Assembly: GCA_009760855.2 (NCBI GenBank)
Contig: WPIO01000006.1
Span: forward strand, 6,559,001 to 6,623,000
Source: Cristatella mucedo
Taxonomy: Eukaryota; Bryozoa; Phylactolaemata; Cristatellidae
Direction of reading: 5' to 3'
Length of the DNA: 64,000 nt
Part shown: in pieces, positions 22,914 through 37,400 of the stretch
Numbering within the stretch: position 1 is the first letter of the stretch
Layout of the letters: every line of letters begins with the position of its first letter
The notes under the pieces: generated by a model
The model's database searches: none
Seen by the model: the letters and a program-made list of their open reading frames with translations, nothing else
What the model was told of the DNA's origin: nothing
Made by a program: the position numbers and the translations under genes

Positions 22914-25900
22914 CTGCAATCGTGCACGACCGTGTGACGGTTGCAAAAAGAAATGACAAAAGGAAGTGCCATCATCCATCTCGCGCTAATGCCTGGAAAG
23001 TGCACTCGTGCAAGTGCCTGCTAGCGCAAATGAGCTTCGTCAGACGGCGAAGGTGGCAGCCTACCAGTCACCGCTCAGCTAGCGCTGTAACGTACATCTA
23101 CGAATGGTGCTGCTCCACCCACTGAGGTAGGGAATGGAGCGGCCAAAATTGCAGCAGCGGCCCTGAACTCTAGCCGCAGGTTTGGTCTAGCGGTTAAGGT
23201 GTTCGCCCCGATCAAGGTCAGGCTGAGGTCGTGGGCTCGAGCCCCGAGGCATATGTGAAGCGCCTGAATAGAGATTAAGTTCTCTTAGGGCGCTATATAA
23301 ATGAATTATATATATATATATCAAAACGCGTTTGCAATATATACAAACACGTTTCGCGATGCACACCAAATTATAAGGATGTGGCTTTCTTCCAACGGTC
23401 TTAGTGACCACATAGCAGGATCAGCATCCGATCTAAAGATCAGCATCTCCAGGAATCTATAGCTATAGATAATAAGTAAGCTATACATAATACATAATAA
23501 GTGCATATACATAAGCAAAGCTTTGGTTGAACTACGATGCCTCGAGACGGCCATGCATACATAATAATAATAATAATACCAACACAACTGCATATTACCC
23601 TCATAGAAAATGATGTCATTCAAGGCATTTTTAATAATGCTGTACAGGAAGCATGCCCATATTTGTTAGCAGTAACATGCAGTGTCAGCATGCATAACAT
23701 GGCTAACAGTAGCATGTGCAGTATCAGCACGAATAAGCACACAAAGGGCACATCTCTAGAACCCGGTTAATGTTATGAGAAACAGATGCGATTTCAGCTT
23801 CTGTTTAAATGTTGTCCATTCAGAGGATGTGGTGACCTTAGTCAGGAATGAGTTTTGGGCAGTGGGAGCATCTGGACTAAAGGCGCTGACAGACTCCGAA
23901 GAATTTGAGGATGGTTAAAGAAACCGCTTAACACGGGTGACACGATGCCTAGATCCTGGCTTGGGAGTAGTTCTGATCGGTAGGCTAGAGACAGAGAATG
24001 GAAGGGCCTACAAGTGAGTGACGAGACACGTGCACTTGCACAAGTTCGCACGCACAGTGCACGTGCGTGGAGGGCATGCAAACGCCGGCCGACGCGGCAG
24101 CAGACGGGAGACGAAGTAGCCAGACAGTTGTCAAGCCACCGTGCAGCTGAGCGACAGCCACCTGCTGTGCAAGCTGCTTTAAAACAGAGGCCAATGGTGA
24201 GTGTGTTCCTTTGATGGCAGCAGAGAGCGGCAGCACATGCTACTTCTAACCCAGCCCCCCCCCCCCGATAGACTCCCTCTGCCAACTCACGAAGGTGCCT
24301 GCCTGCCTGGTAAGTCAAGTAAGTATGCACTATGCAAAGTAAGCCGGACGTCAATCACGAGGGCTTCGCAAGCACACGAACAAGCAGTGCAGCAAGGAAA
24401 GCAGCCACCGAGACGACGCAGGCGACCATCATGGCCGGCAAGCGCCATGCTAGTCCAACGCCCGCCTCTCATCGGCACGGCGGTGCAATGCAATCAGAGC
24501 ACAGCTGCGGGCACAGAGCGCTAGAGGCAGCTCGGCGAAGGGAAGTATCGGCGATCGGGCGCCCCCTCTCACAGGCGCGCTGTCGCGGGCTCGATCTGCA
24601 CCTTGTCACTTGCTGCCTGATGCACTCGCGATAGCTGGCAGTTCCGGTCGAGACAGGCATTGAGTCGCACGTGCATGGCATGGGGGGAAGAAGGCAAGGA
24701 GTCGGCTAGGCAGACACTAGTGACTGCTGCTCGGCAAGAGCCGCCGTCACTGCTGCCTACACACTGCACCCGCCCCTTCCGGGAAGGTGAACCACGTGTA
24801 GGAAACATGACACTCGGAGAATCTCCTCCAAATGACCTGCTTGCCGTCTTCATCACAAAATCAAATCCAACTGACATGTCGGGCAAGAATGGAAAATTGC
24901 CAGCTTTGCTTGCTCGATGCAGACCGAATTCTTGCTCTGACCTAGAACGCCCAAGTGGCAGGCCGGCCTTCATCTGCCCTCCTGCCCTCTCAGGGCGATA
25001 AATTAGACAGCACTTTATTTAGCTCGATGCCTGTTGTTGACAGGTGCTTAGCTCAACGAAGGCTAGATTGCCGAAATCCAATAATTCCTACATGAAAGTT
25101 CTTGTCCCCTTTTCCTACTGCCGACCTTGCCGTCTCACCCTTTTACCTAATTCCTTATGCTTCTCACTTGGCTGCACGAGAAATGCCACTATCGGCTACT
25201 GATAGAGAGACACGTCGAGAGCCAAATAGGCTTCTACTGAACCACAGAAGATTGCCTGGCTTAACATCTACTTACTCGCCACAGCTTGGCAGAGCTAAAG
25301 CCGGAGATCCACACTCCCACTCGAGCGATCAAGAGCAGAAGTGGCTTTAGTCTCGTGTTTATCTCGAGTGCAACCGATCTTAAGCTGAGGCGGCACAGTT
25401 TTGACACACATTCATGCAGGCATGTGTGCGTTCAATGAGCAGACATTAAGCAGCCGGAAGCCAGCTATGCGATCAAAATACTACTGAAGAGTCAGCCCTG
25501 TGTATTCAAATGAGATAACAATAATAGCATCAAGGCATTTGCATATCGCCAGAAGAGAACAAAATCTCTCCCAGACACTCTAAATGTACTGGTAAGGAAG
25601 CAAATCAATTGCTCGGCGATGGCATGCACAGTGTCAGCATGCAAAAGCACCTAAAAGGCAAATCATATATGGACAGACTAAATGAAATGAGGAAAACATA
25701 GCTGTTTGGCATCTTTTTTAATTTCGTCCAGTCAGGGGATGTGGTGTCGTTAGTCAAGTTCCAGGGTTTGGGACCATGCAAATTGAAGCCATGATTTCCA
25801 AAGGATTTGAGGTTAGTACGAATATAGAGTCACTGGAGCAGGTGGTACTATCCAAAGCCTGATTAGGAAGTATTTTGGAAATGCAGGCCGAAGCAAAAGA

Positions 25901-28900
25901 ATGCAGGGATCATGAGTAACAGAACCTTAAAGTCGATATGCTGCATGATGGGAAGCCGGTGCGTGCTGGTGGAACAAGGTGTAATGCAGCGATTGCAATG
26001 GTTCGCGTCGAGTTTTGCACCAACTGAAAGCGCTTTTTTGCACAGGCAGGAAGACACGGGAGTGGTGGGCTACATAAGTCGAAGCAAGATATCCTAAATG
26101 CATGGACCAGCCGTGGCCGTGGTATCTTAATCTCAGCAGGCGCACGAATTTTTGCAATGGTGCATAGCTGAATGGGGGTAGGTAGTGTTGACGGTAGAGC
26201 TTATATGGTCGTCTAGTGAAAGGTCATTTTGGAACACGACACCCAGATTGCACGAAGCTGCTGAGGGAAGTATTAAGGGAAGTACCATTTTGTTACGTTT
26301 TTTTTTTAGGGCCAGGCTTTCCAAAGAATTATTATCATTAGCTGGGTCCATATGCTTAGTAAATTAGTTTTATCATCATTAATTTGCAAACGTGAGCTAC
26401 CATCCAAATGCAAAAGTCATCACTGCATCCGGCAGGGCGAGTAAAGAGAGTACGATGAGCCGGAAGGCAGAGCGGGCCAGAGGTACAGCTACTTGTGATC
26501 TGCATACAAATGAAAGACTCGAATGTGTTTGGCTATTATAGGGGGAGAGGAGAGGAGAGGAGAAAAGAGGAGAAGAGCAGAGAGGAAAAAGTTGAGGGAG
26601 GGAGAACATGCAGATTTCTGGGGTACACCATACTTTAAAGGCATCCCCAGATAACCGATGCCCAGTTGACACCAATGCTCGAAAAGTTGAGACCTAAACT
26701 ATTAGATTATTTCACAGCAGTGCCTATGATATACAGGCAAGACGATAGGCACTTATGAAAGACTTGGTGATCAATGGTATCAAACACTGCCGAGATACCC
26801 AAAAGAACAGGCGGAGATACTCTACTTCCGGTGACAAGGTAGTTATAAACTCCAAACCGTAATAAATCGGTGAAGTGATCTGCTCTAAAACATGACTGCA
26901 ACTTACTTGATAGTTTTGTATCCTTAGCATACGAGTTTAACTGATCTGCCACTACAAGTTCTAGTGTCATTGGTAGGAGTGCCAGGGGAGAGACAGGGCA
27001 GGAGTTTGTCTTGCTCTAGTGTTACCTCTCAATGAGTGGCCTTATGCAAGCCTTTATGCAAGGCAACAGTTAATCAAGGCATCTCAGAAGAAGAACATGA
27101 CGTATGGGCTCTCGAAAGCCAGCCAGTAGTACTACTAGACAAAGTGATGCGCTATCAGATGAGATCAGTAGTGGCAGGCTTGAAGGTCAAAACTGAGATG
27201 AAAAAATAAACATAATCCATTTGCATAGTACCCTAAGAGAACTTAATCTCTACTCAGGCGCTTCACATATGCCACGAGGCTCGAGCCCACGACCTCTGCC
27301 AGATCTTGGTCAGGGCAAGCATCTTGACCACTGGGCCAAACCAGGTAAACCAATGAGCGAAGATGAGCTGAAGAGGCTAGCTGTTGCTCAACTACAAACA
27401 TCACGATGTTTAGTGCGGTTACAGTCTACTCACATGGTAAGAAACGATCGCAGGCCACGTTAATGCTCGGCTAATGGGCTGCAACACTGCCCACAACACC
27501 AGCCACGCGCGACATATCTTAAAAATTAGATTTACAGTGAACTCCACGTTGAACGACTTAGGTGACAGTGCATGTGTACAAATTGTTGCTGCTGACACTG
27601 CCGCAACCCCTGATTTTACCTGTTTCTTTTCCAGAAACGAGATGGCAGTGCCTGCCTTTCCGGCACGTGCAGTGCGACCCACACGATGAATGTAGGTCTT
27701 CACGAAGGCAGGGTTATCGTAAGATATCACACACTGGACACCTTTTACATCCATTCCCCGTGCCATTGCATCTGAACACACCAGGCTGCAACGCACAGAA
27801 AAAATAAGCACCATACACCACGGGCAAACAAAGTCACAGAGGATGACTCGAAGCACATTTTAACACCTGCGATAAATCGTCGAAGATCAGTGAATTCCAT
27901 GTTCCATACTCACATGTTCACTTTGCCAGCTTCAAACTGCTTGACTAGCTGAGATCTCTTGTAGGCTGGCTCGGCTGAGGAAAACTGCTGCACCACGATG
28001 CCGCCACCGACGAGGTCAAGAAGGTTGTACAGCCTGCGCATAGGGGGTAATCAAGTATAGACCATCAAGTCGACAGCAGGCATGCACGGCTTGCTGGCTA
28101 CAGGTAACGACTGGGAATGGGTGAATGGCAGCAGAAGATGGACAAAAAATGCAGATACAGATGCATTCGATGATCAAAGGTAAGACTGGTTCGATCAAGT
28201 CAGCAAACAATCTTCAATTTCGCATGCGATTGATCTCGAGATCAAACATGATCAAACAATGTCAACGCATCAATAAGATGAGCCAGTAGCTCCCTCGCCA
28301 AGGAAGAAAAGGGTAAACAATAATTACAGAGTGCATCGGCAAGCAAGAACACGTACCGCCATGTAGTCTCCACCGAGTTGGTGAAACACAGCACCCTCTT
28401 GAATTTTAGGGTCATGATGAGGTACATTAGCACGAGCGGCTTGGTCTCGCTGGTGCACTCAATGAAGTACTCCTAAGCAGGAAGGAAACGGCAGGCTGCC
28501 GCATGCCGCAGCACGAAAGGCAGCAAAGGAAGGAACACTCACAACGAGGCTTTGAAATCGTGCAAAAACCGTGTACGGGGATCGTCATCACCGGCAGCTC
28601 ACTCTCAGCGCGGATGAATGCTACTACAAACCGCGACCAGGAGGACAGGGTCACACAACTAAGGTCGTGCACTCCACGATGGCAGATGCAGCACCAAGGT
28701 CAGCTGCAGCTGAAATTTGTGAGCACTTCACACTTACAGCCAGAGTGGTGGGCGTCGTGTATTTCCCTTCAAATCGCGAAGCCAGAGCCTCGCCATCACC
28801 ATCACCTGCAGAGCAGTGTGCGAGCAAAGTGGCAGTGGCGGGCTGCTTACGACGCGACGGCGCAGATCGATCACAGCCAGCAGCAGCGCTTCAGCCTCGC

Positions 28901-29637
28901 CCGTGCGTGGCGATCGGCCACAACCACAACCGGAGCTCGGCTAGGCCTAGCCTCGATCTAGTCAGCACGCTTTAGGCGACGCCTGTTTCTACTTTCCGGC
29001 AATGGTCGGCAACCAAGGAGCAGGCATTCGAGGAAGGCAAGCACACGGCGCGAGTGCAGTCACGGGTGCAGGATGGAGCACAGAGTACAGAGCCGAGCGT
29101 CAGCATGTCGTTTCTTCGGTGAGCCGGCGGTCCGCGAGTCGCAAGCAGTTAATTATATATAAGGTCGGCTCAGCACATAAGAATATAGGAATACTCTGCT
29201 TACAAGAATAGCAGTTCTGCATCCCAGACTTTTCTTTGCATATCAGTGGAAACTCAGCTTTAATGAATATCAGATGTAAGAATACTCTGTGCATAAGAGT
29301 AAGAGTTGAGATTGATTTTCGATTTGCACTCCACTTCAGTGCATATTTACAACGTGTCAGACAATAAACATCATTTACGTGGGCACTTCACCGTTTGTTT
29401 ATTGTTACATGTTGTTTGCCTGTCGTAATTCCCCTGCAATTATGGACCATGAGCTTGACAGCTAAAGTGAACTGCGAACTGTGAGCTCTGCCGAACTACG
29501 AGCTTAACCGCTAAATTAGAACTGAGCAGCTTAGGAAATAACCGCAATAAGCCGAGGCTAATGAACAGTGCTATGTTACGAATGAGATTATGGCATGACT
29601 TATAACCCGGCCATTATATAAGGCACAGTACAGACTG

Positions 29638-29673
<36 letters not shown>

Positions 29674-31430
29674 GCAACGGTCCGCTGGTCGGTAATTACA
29701 TGTGCATTATATGTGCTGGAAACTGTTCGTCATTACTTGGCGCCTAATCTTACAGAATATAACGAGTACTGTGCAATTGCAAATTAGGTCGTAAAAAACA
29801 TTCCAAAATCGTCACTACAGACTTCTTTAACCAATCAGAGCGTTAATATGCGTGCCTGCTAAATTGACAATAGAGAAATACTGTTAAGTTTTTAAGCCGT
29901 ACTGGTCTTGCTCTGCATACAAGAATGCCCATTTTTCGGCCCAAGCCGGCCGTGTATATTTATATAAAGCTCATTTTTATAGCACCCTAAAGAGGACTTA
30001 ATCTCTATTCAGGCGCTTCACAGATGCAGCAAGGCTCTAGCCCACGACCTCGGTCATCAAATACATTCACACTGACCTCGGTAGGGGCAAGCACATTAAC
30101 AACTGGGCCAAACCAGCAGCTGCCCTTATGGTGCGATTCGCAGCTCAGGACACCGAAGCTTCGGCAGCAAGAGGCACAGACCCAGAGAGAACAGAACCTG
30201 ACAAAATGCAAGCATCGGCACAGTCGCCTGGCCGAGGCAGCTGCACTGCAGCATCCTGCTCCCGACCTGTCACGGACGATGGCGGCTCGATACGACTGCA
30301 CGATCGTGCAGTCGTCATTGACAAGCAAGACTACGGCTGCTACTGGCATACATACATACACACATACATACAGGATTCTCGCACACACTTGCACGCATGC
30401 GCGGCGTGAGCACGTGGGTGCACGTGTGGCACATCAAGTGTGCATTCGAGCGCAACGACGCTCGAACGCACACGAGCTGGCATTGGCGCACACGATGCTC
30501 GGTAGCCAAGTAACCGAGGGATCAAGGGAGGTGAGCAGGCCGCGGCTTGAAAATAGGGCTGCACCCACATATGTCACTACACCTAAGAAAAACACGTGCA
30601 CACACGAACAGACACGCATGCCCATACGCACACACGACAGCGCACAACTTATGCAAGTGCACGTGAACGAATGCATGCATGGCATAATAATAATAATAAT
30701 AATAATAACAATAATAATAATAATGCACTTGATAAAGCGCCCTCAGAGAACTTAATCTCTTTCTAGGCGCTTTACATTTGCTGCAAAGTGATATGCAATA
30801 GAATAGTAAGTAAAATCACGCTTGAAAAATAAACAAAATGAATAATATGGTTAGGGGTGACATGCACAGGGTATAGCAGTTAAACGCCAAACTCGCCTAG
30901 TTCGAAATAACGACCGGAAACAAATAGTAATCAATGCATAGCATCCACGTCGACATCTGTGGGAGGCTAAACGATGAGGTCGCCCCCTCATGTAACTAAC
31001 GGTGTAGTCTGCTGGGAGTGGGTCATCGGGTGGGGGGTGGGGTGGGTGGTGGAGCGGAGGGTGAAGAGCTGCCTTTAGAGAGGGGATTTAGCATGATGCA
31101 GCCAGCTCATCGAGTCGAAAGCTTGTTGCATTACAGGGTGTGTGTGGGGTTTCACAGTCGGAATTATCCCCAAAATCGCCGCTGGCTCATCCCCACTGCA
31201 GCCGCCAACTCCTGATCGTTGCAAAGGGTTGACGGAGGAGCACTGTAAAAGTATTGACATGAAAGCATTCACAAATTTCAGACTTATGCACGGTGGATGC
31301 CAGCAGGGCCATCGTCGAGATTTCTTTTGGTGCTAAAGGAGCCCGAAATTCATTCAGCCTTCATTTAGCTCAAAGTCTGGGGTGACAAATGTGAATAGGC
31401 TCGCGAACACACACGCACACACACACACAT

Positions 31431-31489
<59 letters not shown>

Positions 31490-34400
31490 CACCAGCATTA
31501 CACCCGTTCGCTGCCGAGAGCCATCCGACCAAACATGGGTATGCAACAGATTCAAACCTTGACCTAGAATAAAAGTACAAGTAACTTCCCGAAACCCATA
31601 TATCGGTCAAGGTACACCAAAGTCGACCGGCTTGAATGAATCAGTAACTACTCGGCCACACGCTCGATCAGGAACTGCTGTTATTCGTGCCCAGGTAGGC
31701 TCGGCAGCCTTTCTTCCAGTCTAGCTCTCCGGAGCTATCCGGAGGCAGCCTGCTTCGAGGAGGCAGCCTGCTGGCCATAGAAGACCGAGTTGGCTTGCAT
31801 GAAGCTGGCTAACTGGAGTCGGCCGTCGGCTATGCCCGCTAGCCAGCTCGACCATGGAGATCTGCATAACAGCAGCAGCAGCACAGCTAAGTCAAACCTG
31901 TTTAAACATGCGGCTCGTGAGCTGATTGATCATATGGCTAGACCCACTAATTTGCCAGTGAACCGCAGCACCCTGCCCAGAAACGCCAGCACAGCTAGTT
32001 AGACAGCCGACAGCGGCAATGCAGTAAACACCGGAAGCTCTGGACTGGGTGTCGCCAAGCGGCCAGCTCCATTGCTGCATGAGCAGGGCACGTGCTACAG
32101 CCTCGACTCTTCCAAATATCCAAAGTCTGGCCATTTGGTCCACCTGCGCCGTGGCAACTTCAAAAGTGCAAGCATTCCCAGGAAACGCCGCGGGCATCCG
32201 AGGTCGACTTACAGTACAAGCAGTGTAGCAGGCCAGCGCAGACACAGGCGGCGACGCCCGAGGGTGAGGGAGCGCTTCCACTGTCGTCGTCCAGGCAGCT
32301 AGCTAGCCACTACGCCGCCTCCCTGTCGCGCCCTCCTTTCGCCATAAGACGAGTCTCGTTGGCTGTTGGGAGTCGACGGGGGAGATGTACGCACCGGAAG
32401 GCAAGGGTGGCAAAGGCCTCAGCAAGATCCGCTGCAGTTCGGCTGGACAGCTGGACATCCCCCACCCAGCTGTGAGACGGCCATCGTGCACTCTAACAAT
32501 GCACCGCGGACCTCGCCGCTAAGCTTTCCCAATTTTTTCGATACACATTTCACCATTCCTTGGGCTACACTCTCCTCTCGGGAGGCGGCAGGGCCAGCAC
32601 GCAATGGCCCTGCCGCATCACGTGATGCCCATGCATCACGTGCTCGTTATGCAATTCCCGTGATTGGCCGACGGCCAAAAGATGCGCCGGAGCAAACATT
32701 TGTCGATTTCGAGCATCCCGTGAAGCTTGTGTCGCGTCTCGATAAAAACTCTAAATGGCAAGGAAGGCTTGGCAAGCGCTTGGCTTCGGATGTTCCAGAA
32801 CAGGAGAAACGGTTGCTAAGAAACGGCTGAGGCTAATGGCCTGAATTCTGCTGAAGAACGGCTGAAGGCATTTCGGAGGCTGCTTTCGCTGCTTGTCTGC
32901 CACGCCTCGCAGCACAGGCTAGCATGACATCTCGACGGAAGACATCACGAATCATCAGCATCTGACACGTGATGGCTCACTAGGCATGATAGTTGCTTTT
33001 CACGACCTCGGCCCCGAGGTCGTGGGTTCGAATCCTGTGGTGGGCGATCCTCTATAGCCGCTGCAAGCAGTGGTGATAGCCGTAAAGGCTCTTCTGTCGC
33101 TATGCAAAAGAGACTGTTAAATCAGCTAGTCTTTTTTGGACACTTTCCGGCCCAAATGGATGCACACCATGAAAGCTAGTGATCCCTTTTGTAAGGGATC
33201 CTGTCGCTTGCACGACTTAGCCATACTGAACTAAGAGTCACAAATCTGCCGTACTTCGAATCTGCCGAACCACGTATCCAATCCCAAACAAAGACGTGTC
33301 AGAAATAGTCTGAACCAAATGCTGATGGCAGCTAAGGTCTAAGCAAGCATGCAGCCCCTAAATATAAACGTAACTGTAGTTTTAATATTCTTAACAATAT
33401 TAAATTGTATTATATATTGATATTCTTAATTATTATATATAATTAAATATTCCCCTTTTTATATCTCGGCTCCGACTAAAGGTATAAACCCTAGATACAC
33501 ATCTTTGGAATATCTTTATCAAAACCGGCGATCAGCCTCCAAAGCTATTCTTTGGGTAGAGAATGGTCGCTAAGCCTACAGAACACAAAAGCACGGCACT
33601 CTTATCGGTGTTACCGTGACAGTACTCCCATCTAACCACTCCCAAAAGAAATTCTCATAAAAGTAATTAATCTGCCTCCAGGGAGCCATCGGAGTACCTG
33701 CTGATACAGCAGCACAAGAGCTCAGCATTAGAGAACCTCCCCCCCACCACCATTAAACCAAACCTCTTAATGCCAGACAATGTACTACACGTTACTAGTT
33801 AACCATCAACGAACACGCACGCCAAAAAGCGGTGACCCTGACGTGACACGAACACAGCCTTCTGCTTGTTACCTATAGCCAGGCTCGGACTATTTATTCT
33901 GCCAAAGTGGGAGAGGGAGGGAGAGGTCCGATCAGGCCAAACGGCCACAGACGAATGCGTCGGCTTAACCCAAGGTAGGCAGAGAACAGTCCTTTGTCTG
34001 CCACAAAATAAGGAATGTGGGTTCGGGCGTGTCAGCCCTCGAGACATTGGCCTCACAGCTGGCAAGCGATCGGAAAGCCAGTGGTTGCTATACACCATCT
34101 AAATAGGGGCCTCCTCCACAGCATAATGCCACTGTCACCTGATCCTGCCTGTTGAACATTTATTTTTGATTCAACTCTATGTAATAATAATAATAATAAT
34201 ATATTTATATAGCACCCTCAGAGAACTAAATCTCTATTTAAGCACTATATATTGGTTGGAAAGTAATTAGCCACCAGTGTATTAATGAGCTACTCTTGAC
34301 GAGTCTCAAAGGTAGAACTTATCCACACGTTTGACCCTACAGAGCAAACCTCACTGCAGCCTTAATCAAAGCACAACATTCAGGCCTGCTGACACTTTTT

Positions 34401-37400
34401 GATGAATTAACAGCAAAGGAGGCCTTAAGAAAGCCAAAAAAATTCAGCCCTGTCCGACAGTCTCGATACCCTCTGTGATGCAGTGAACATGACACATAAG
34501 AGTGCTCTTGACAAGCATGCTCCCGTTCATTCTATCCGTGCACAGTCGCGGTGATTCCTTTCAAATTAAAAAAAAATTCATAATATGCGCCGTATATAAG
34601 CACGGGCTTGAACGTCGTATTAAGAAATCGGGGTCTGATGCAAATCAAGTCAATTTCAAGGACTTCCTTCGAGTTTACGCCCGGAAGCTTAAAAAAGCCA
34701 GGGGTTCTTTTTTCACTAGAAAACTAAAGTCCTACCAGTCAGACCTAAAACAGATTTTACTGACCAATGCTGAGAGGTCTGACTACACACATATTAACAG
34801 CTCAGCCGAAACGTTTTCAGCCTTCTTTACTGAAAAAATTGTGCACATCCGTGCCTCCATAAAGCCCCTTCCGAGTAAAGCAATTACGGAATCGCACATG
34901 TGACCATCTTAAAAGATTTTCTGAGGTTTCTGCATGCGATGTGGCTACCTTAATAAGGTCTAGCAAAAAGAGCTCGTCTCCTTAGACCAACTTAGGACTG
35001 CCATAACCGAGGTTTTAAGCACTTCTTTGGAAAAACAGTCATGCTTGATGGCACACTAGGTAAGGCGGTTGCTTTCACGACCTCGGTCCCGAGGTCGTAG
35101 GTTCGATTCCTGCGGTGGGCGATTCTTTATCACCACTGCAAACGGTGGTGATAGCCGCAAAAGCTCTTCTGTCGCTATATAAAAAGAGGATGTTTAATCA
35201 GCTAGGATTTATTTATAGTGAGCCGTGATGGCACACTAGGTAAGGCGGTTGCTTTCACGATCTCGGTCCCGAGGTCGTGGGTTCGATTCCTGCAGTGGGC
35301 GATTCTTTATCGCCACTGCAAGCAGTGGTGATAGCCGTAAAGGGTCTTCTGTCGCTATACAAAAAGAGGCTGTTTAATCAGCTAGGATTTATTTATTTAT
35401 TTTATGCTTAAGTCCTTCAAATCGGCAATCGTTAGTGATACTTAAAAAGCCTAGATTAGAAACAGAAGTCCTTGGAAACTATCACCCAGTTTCCGTTCTT
35501 CCTTTTTTGTCAGATTCTTGAACAAATTGTTGCTAAGCAGCTGGTAGCACATACTGCAAAGATTGAAATGTCAGAAACATTTCAATCGGGGTTCAAGAGG
35601 CAGCACCACCGCAACTGCTCTCCTCCGTGTTAACAAAGACATCCTGTACAGCAACGATGACGGGAATGTCACTGCCATAGCTCTGCTAGACTTATCAGCT
35701 GCTTTCGATACCATTGACCACGATATCCTACTTGAACGATTGAGAACAATGATCGGTCTCGCAGACGAGGCACTGACGTGGTTTAAATCGTACTTGTCTG
35801 AACGTGTTCCATCCGTGTCGTGTGGGGGTCGGGTCTCACACACGAGATCGGTCACCTGGGGAGTCCCTTAAGGGTCCTTCGTCGGTCCCTTGCTGTTCTC
35901 CATTTATACTCAACCTCTGGGAGAAGGGGTTAAGGCCCATGGAATAGGATATCACCTTTATGCTGACGATACTCAGCTGTATTTGTAATTCAAACCGTCG
36001 GAATCTGCTGCAGCAACTGAGAAACTGTATGCTTGCCTTGCCGACATTCGATCCTGGATGTCGGAGAATTTCTTGAAACTAAATGACGATACGACTGAAC
36101 TGCTGCTCACAGGACACCCTAAATATGTGGCTGGATTACAAGGCTTTGCTAATAGGTGATGGTTTGTGCGACCATCACCACGTGCCTGAAATTTAGGTGT
36201 CGATTTCGACAGCTGCCTAAATTTTAAAAGCATTCAGAAGACTGCTTCTACAGCTAACCATATTTAAGATAAGGAGCTGTCTTCCACGGTGGCTTGCAAC
36301 ATTTTTTAATAGCTCCTTAGTTCTGTCTCGGCTAGATTATTGTAATTCCCGTTTGCCTGGGCTACAAAAAAAGCAACTAGACCACTGCAGATGGCAATGA
36401 ATATGGCTGCCGTGCAAGCATGCAAATTCCAGAGGTTTGAGCACGTGTTTCCTTTGCTGAAAGAGCTAGGATGGATGCCGGTTGAGCAACGGATACAGAG
36501 CAAAGTTCTTACGCTGACCCACAAGGCCCGCCACGGCTTGGCTCCTTCGTACCTAGCTGAACTGCTGCACCAGTTTCAGCCTCTTCGCGCCCTCAGGTCA
36601 TGTGTGGACAATAAATCAGATGTTCCATTCCTTAGCTTAAAGACTGTTGGCGACAGAAGCTTTAGCTCGGCAGGTCCTAGACTATGGAACTCGATTCCAG
36701 GATTCTCACGCAACGATAACTATTCTCCTGCTGCCGATTATGGCTCATCCTTTTCATTGGTCCTGAGCTGCTACTTCCATGCTACTCACTAGCTCAACTG
36801 CTCTCCTGACTCTGCTATGCTTCCCAATTTCTCTTTGTTGCGTGAGATGAGGTCTGTTGGCTCCCGAATGCATACTGAAAGCCGCTTAGGCTGTGAGTGC
36901 GCTATACAAAACTCGCCTGCGTAACACCCACATAGTCTTCGAGGCTTTGTGGAGTTACAGACGGAGATACATTACATTACAATGCCAAGACGATTTCATG
37001 ACCTCATTCAGATGCACCAGTAGCAGCACAGCAGCGTGGAAGCAGCAGCATAGCGGTAGCCAGTACAGCAGCATAGCAACAGCATCATCATCATAGCAAC
37101 AAAATAATATTAACAACAATACAAAATTTGCACAGCACCAAAGAGAACAAAATCTCTATCTAGACACTTCGCATATCCTGGAAAGGAGGCATGCCAACTG
37201 GTTAATGATACCAAGCAATGTGTCAGCACCCATAGGCACACATGGAATAATTCATTTGGATGGAGCAAATGCTTCAAGGAACAGGTGGGCTTTTAGCTTC
37301 CTTTTAAACGTCAAGTCAAGTCAAGGGATGTCGAGAGGTCAGTAGGTATCGAGTTCCAGGCTGTAGCAGCATGTGAACTAAAGGCAGGGTAAAGGGTTTG

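Larger units (their letters stand above)
22914..27619 (-). other. DDX51 intron 13, repeat-rich
   Basis: 4.7-kb intron. Contains SINE-A (23176-23322), LINE-1 3' end (23575-24020), LINE-1 fragment (25540-26980) and SINE-A (27211-27344). Unexplained sequence remains at 24030-25500; open frames there show no family resemblance. Confidence 0.75.

Noticed and set aside
24014-25001. Overlapping open frames on both strands in DDX51 intron 13
   Set aside because: Compositional; partly LINE-1 3' sequence, no family match.
32072-32830. Several overlapping plus-strand frames in DDX51 intron 9
   Set aside because: No domain, no splice-site support, and several frames are open at once.
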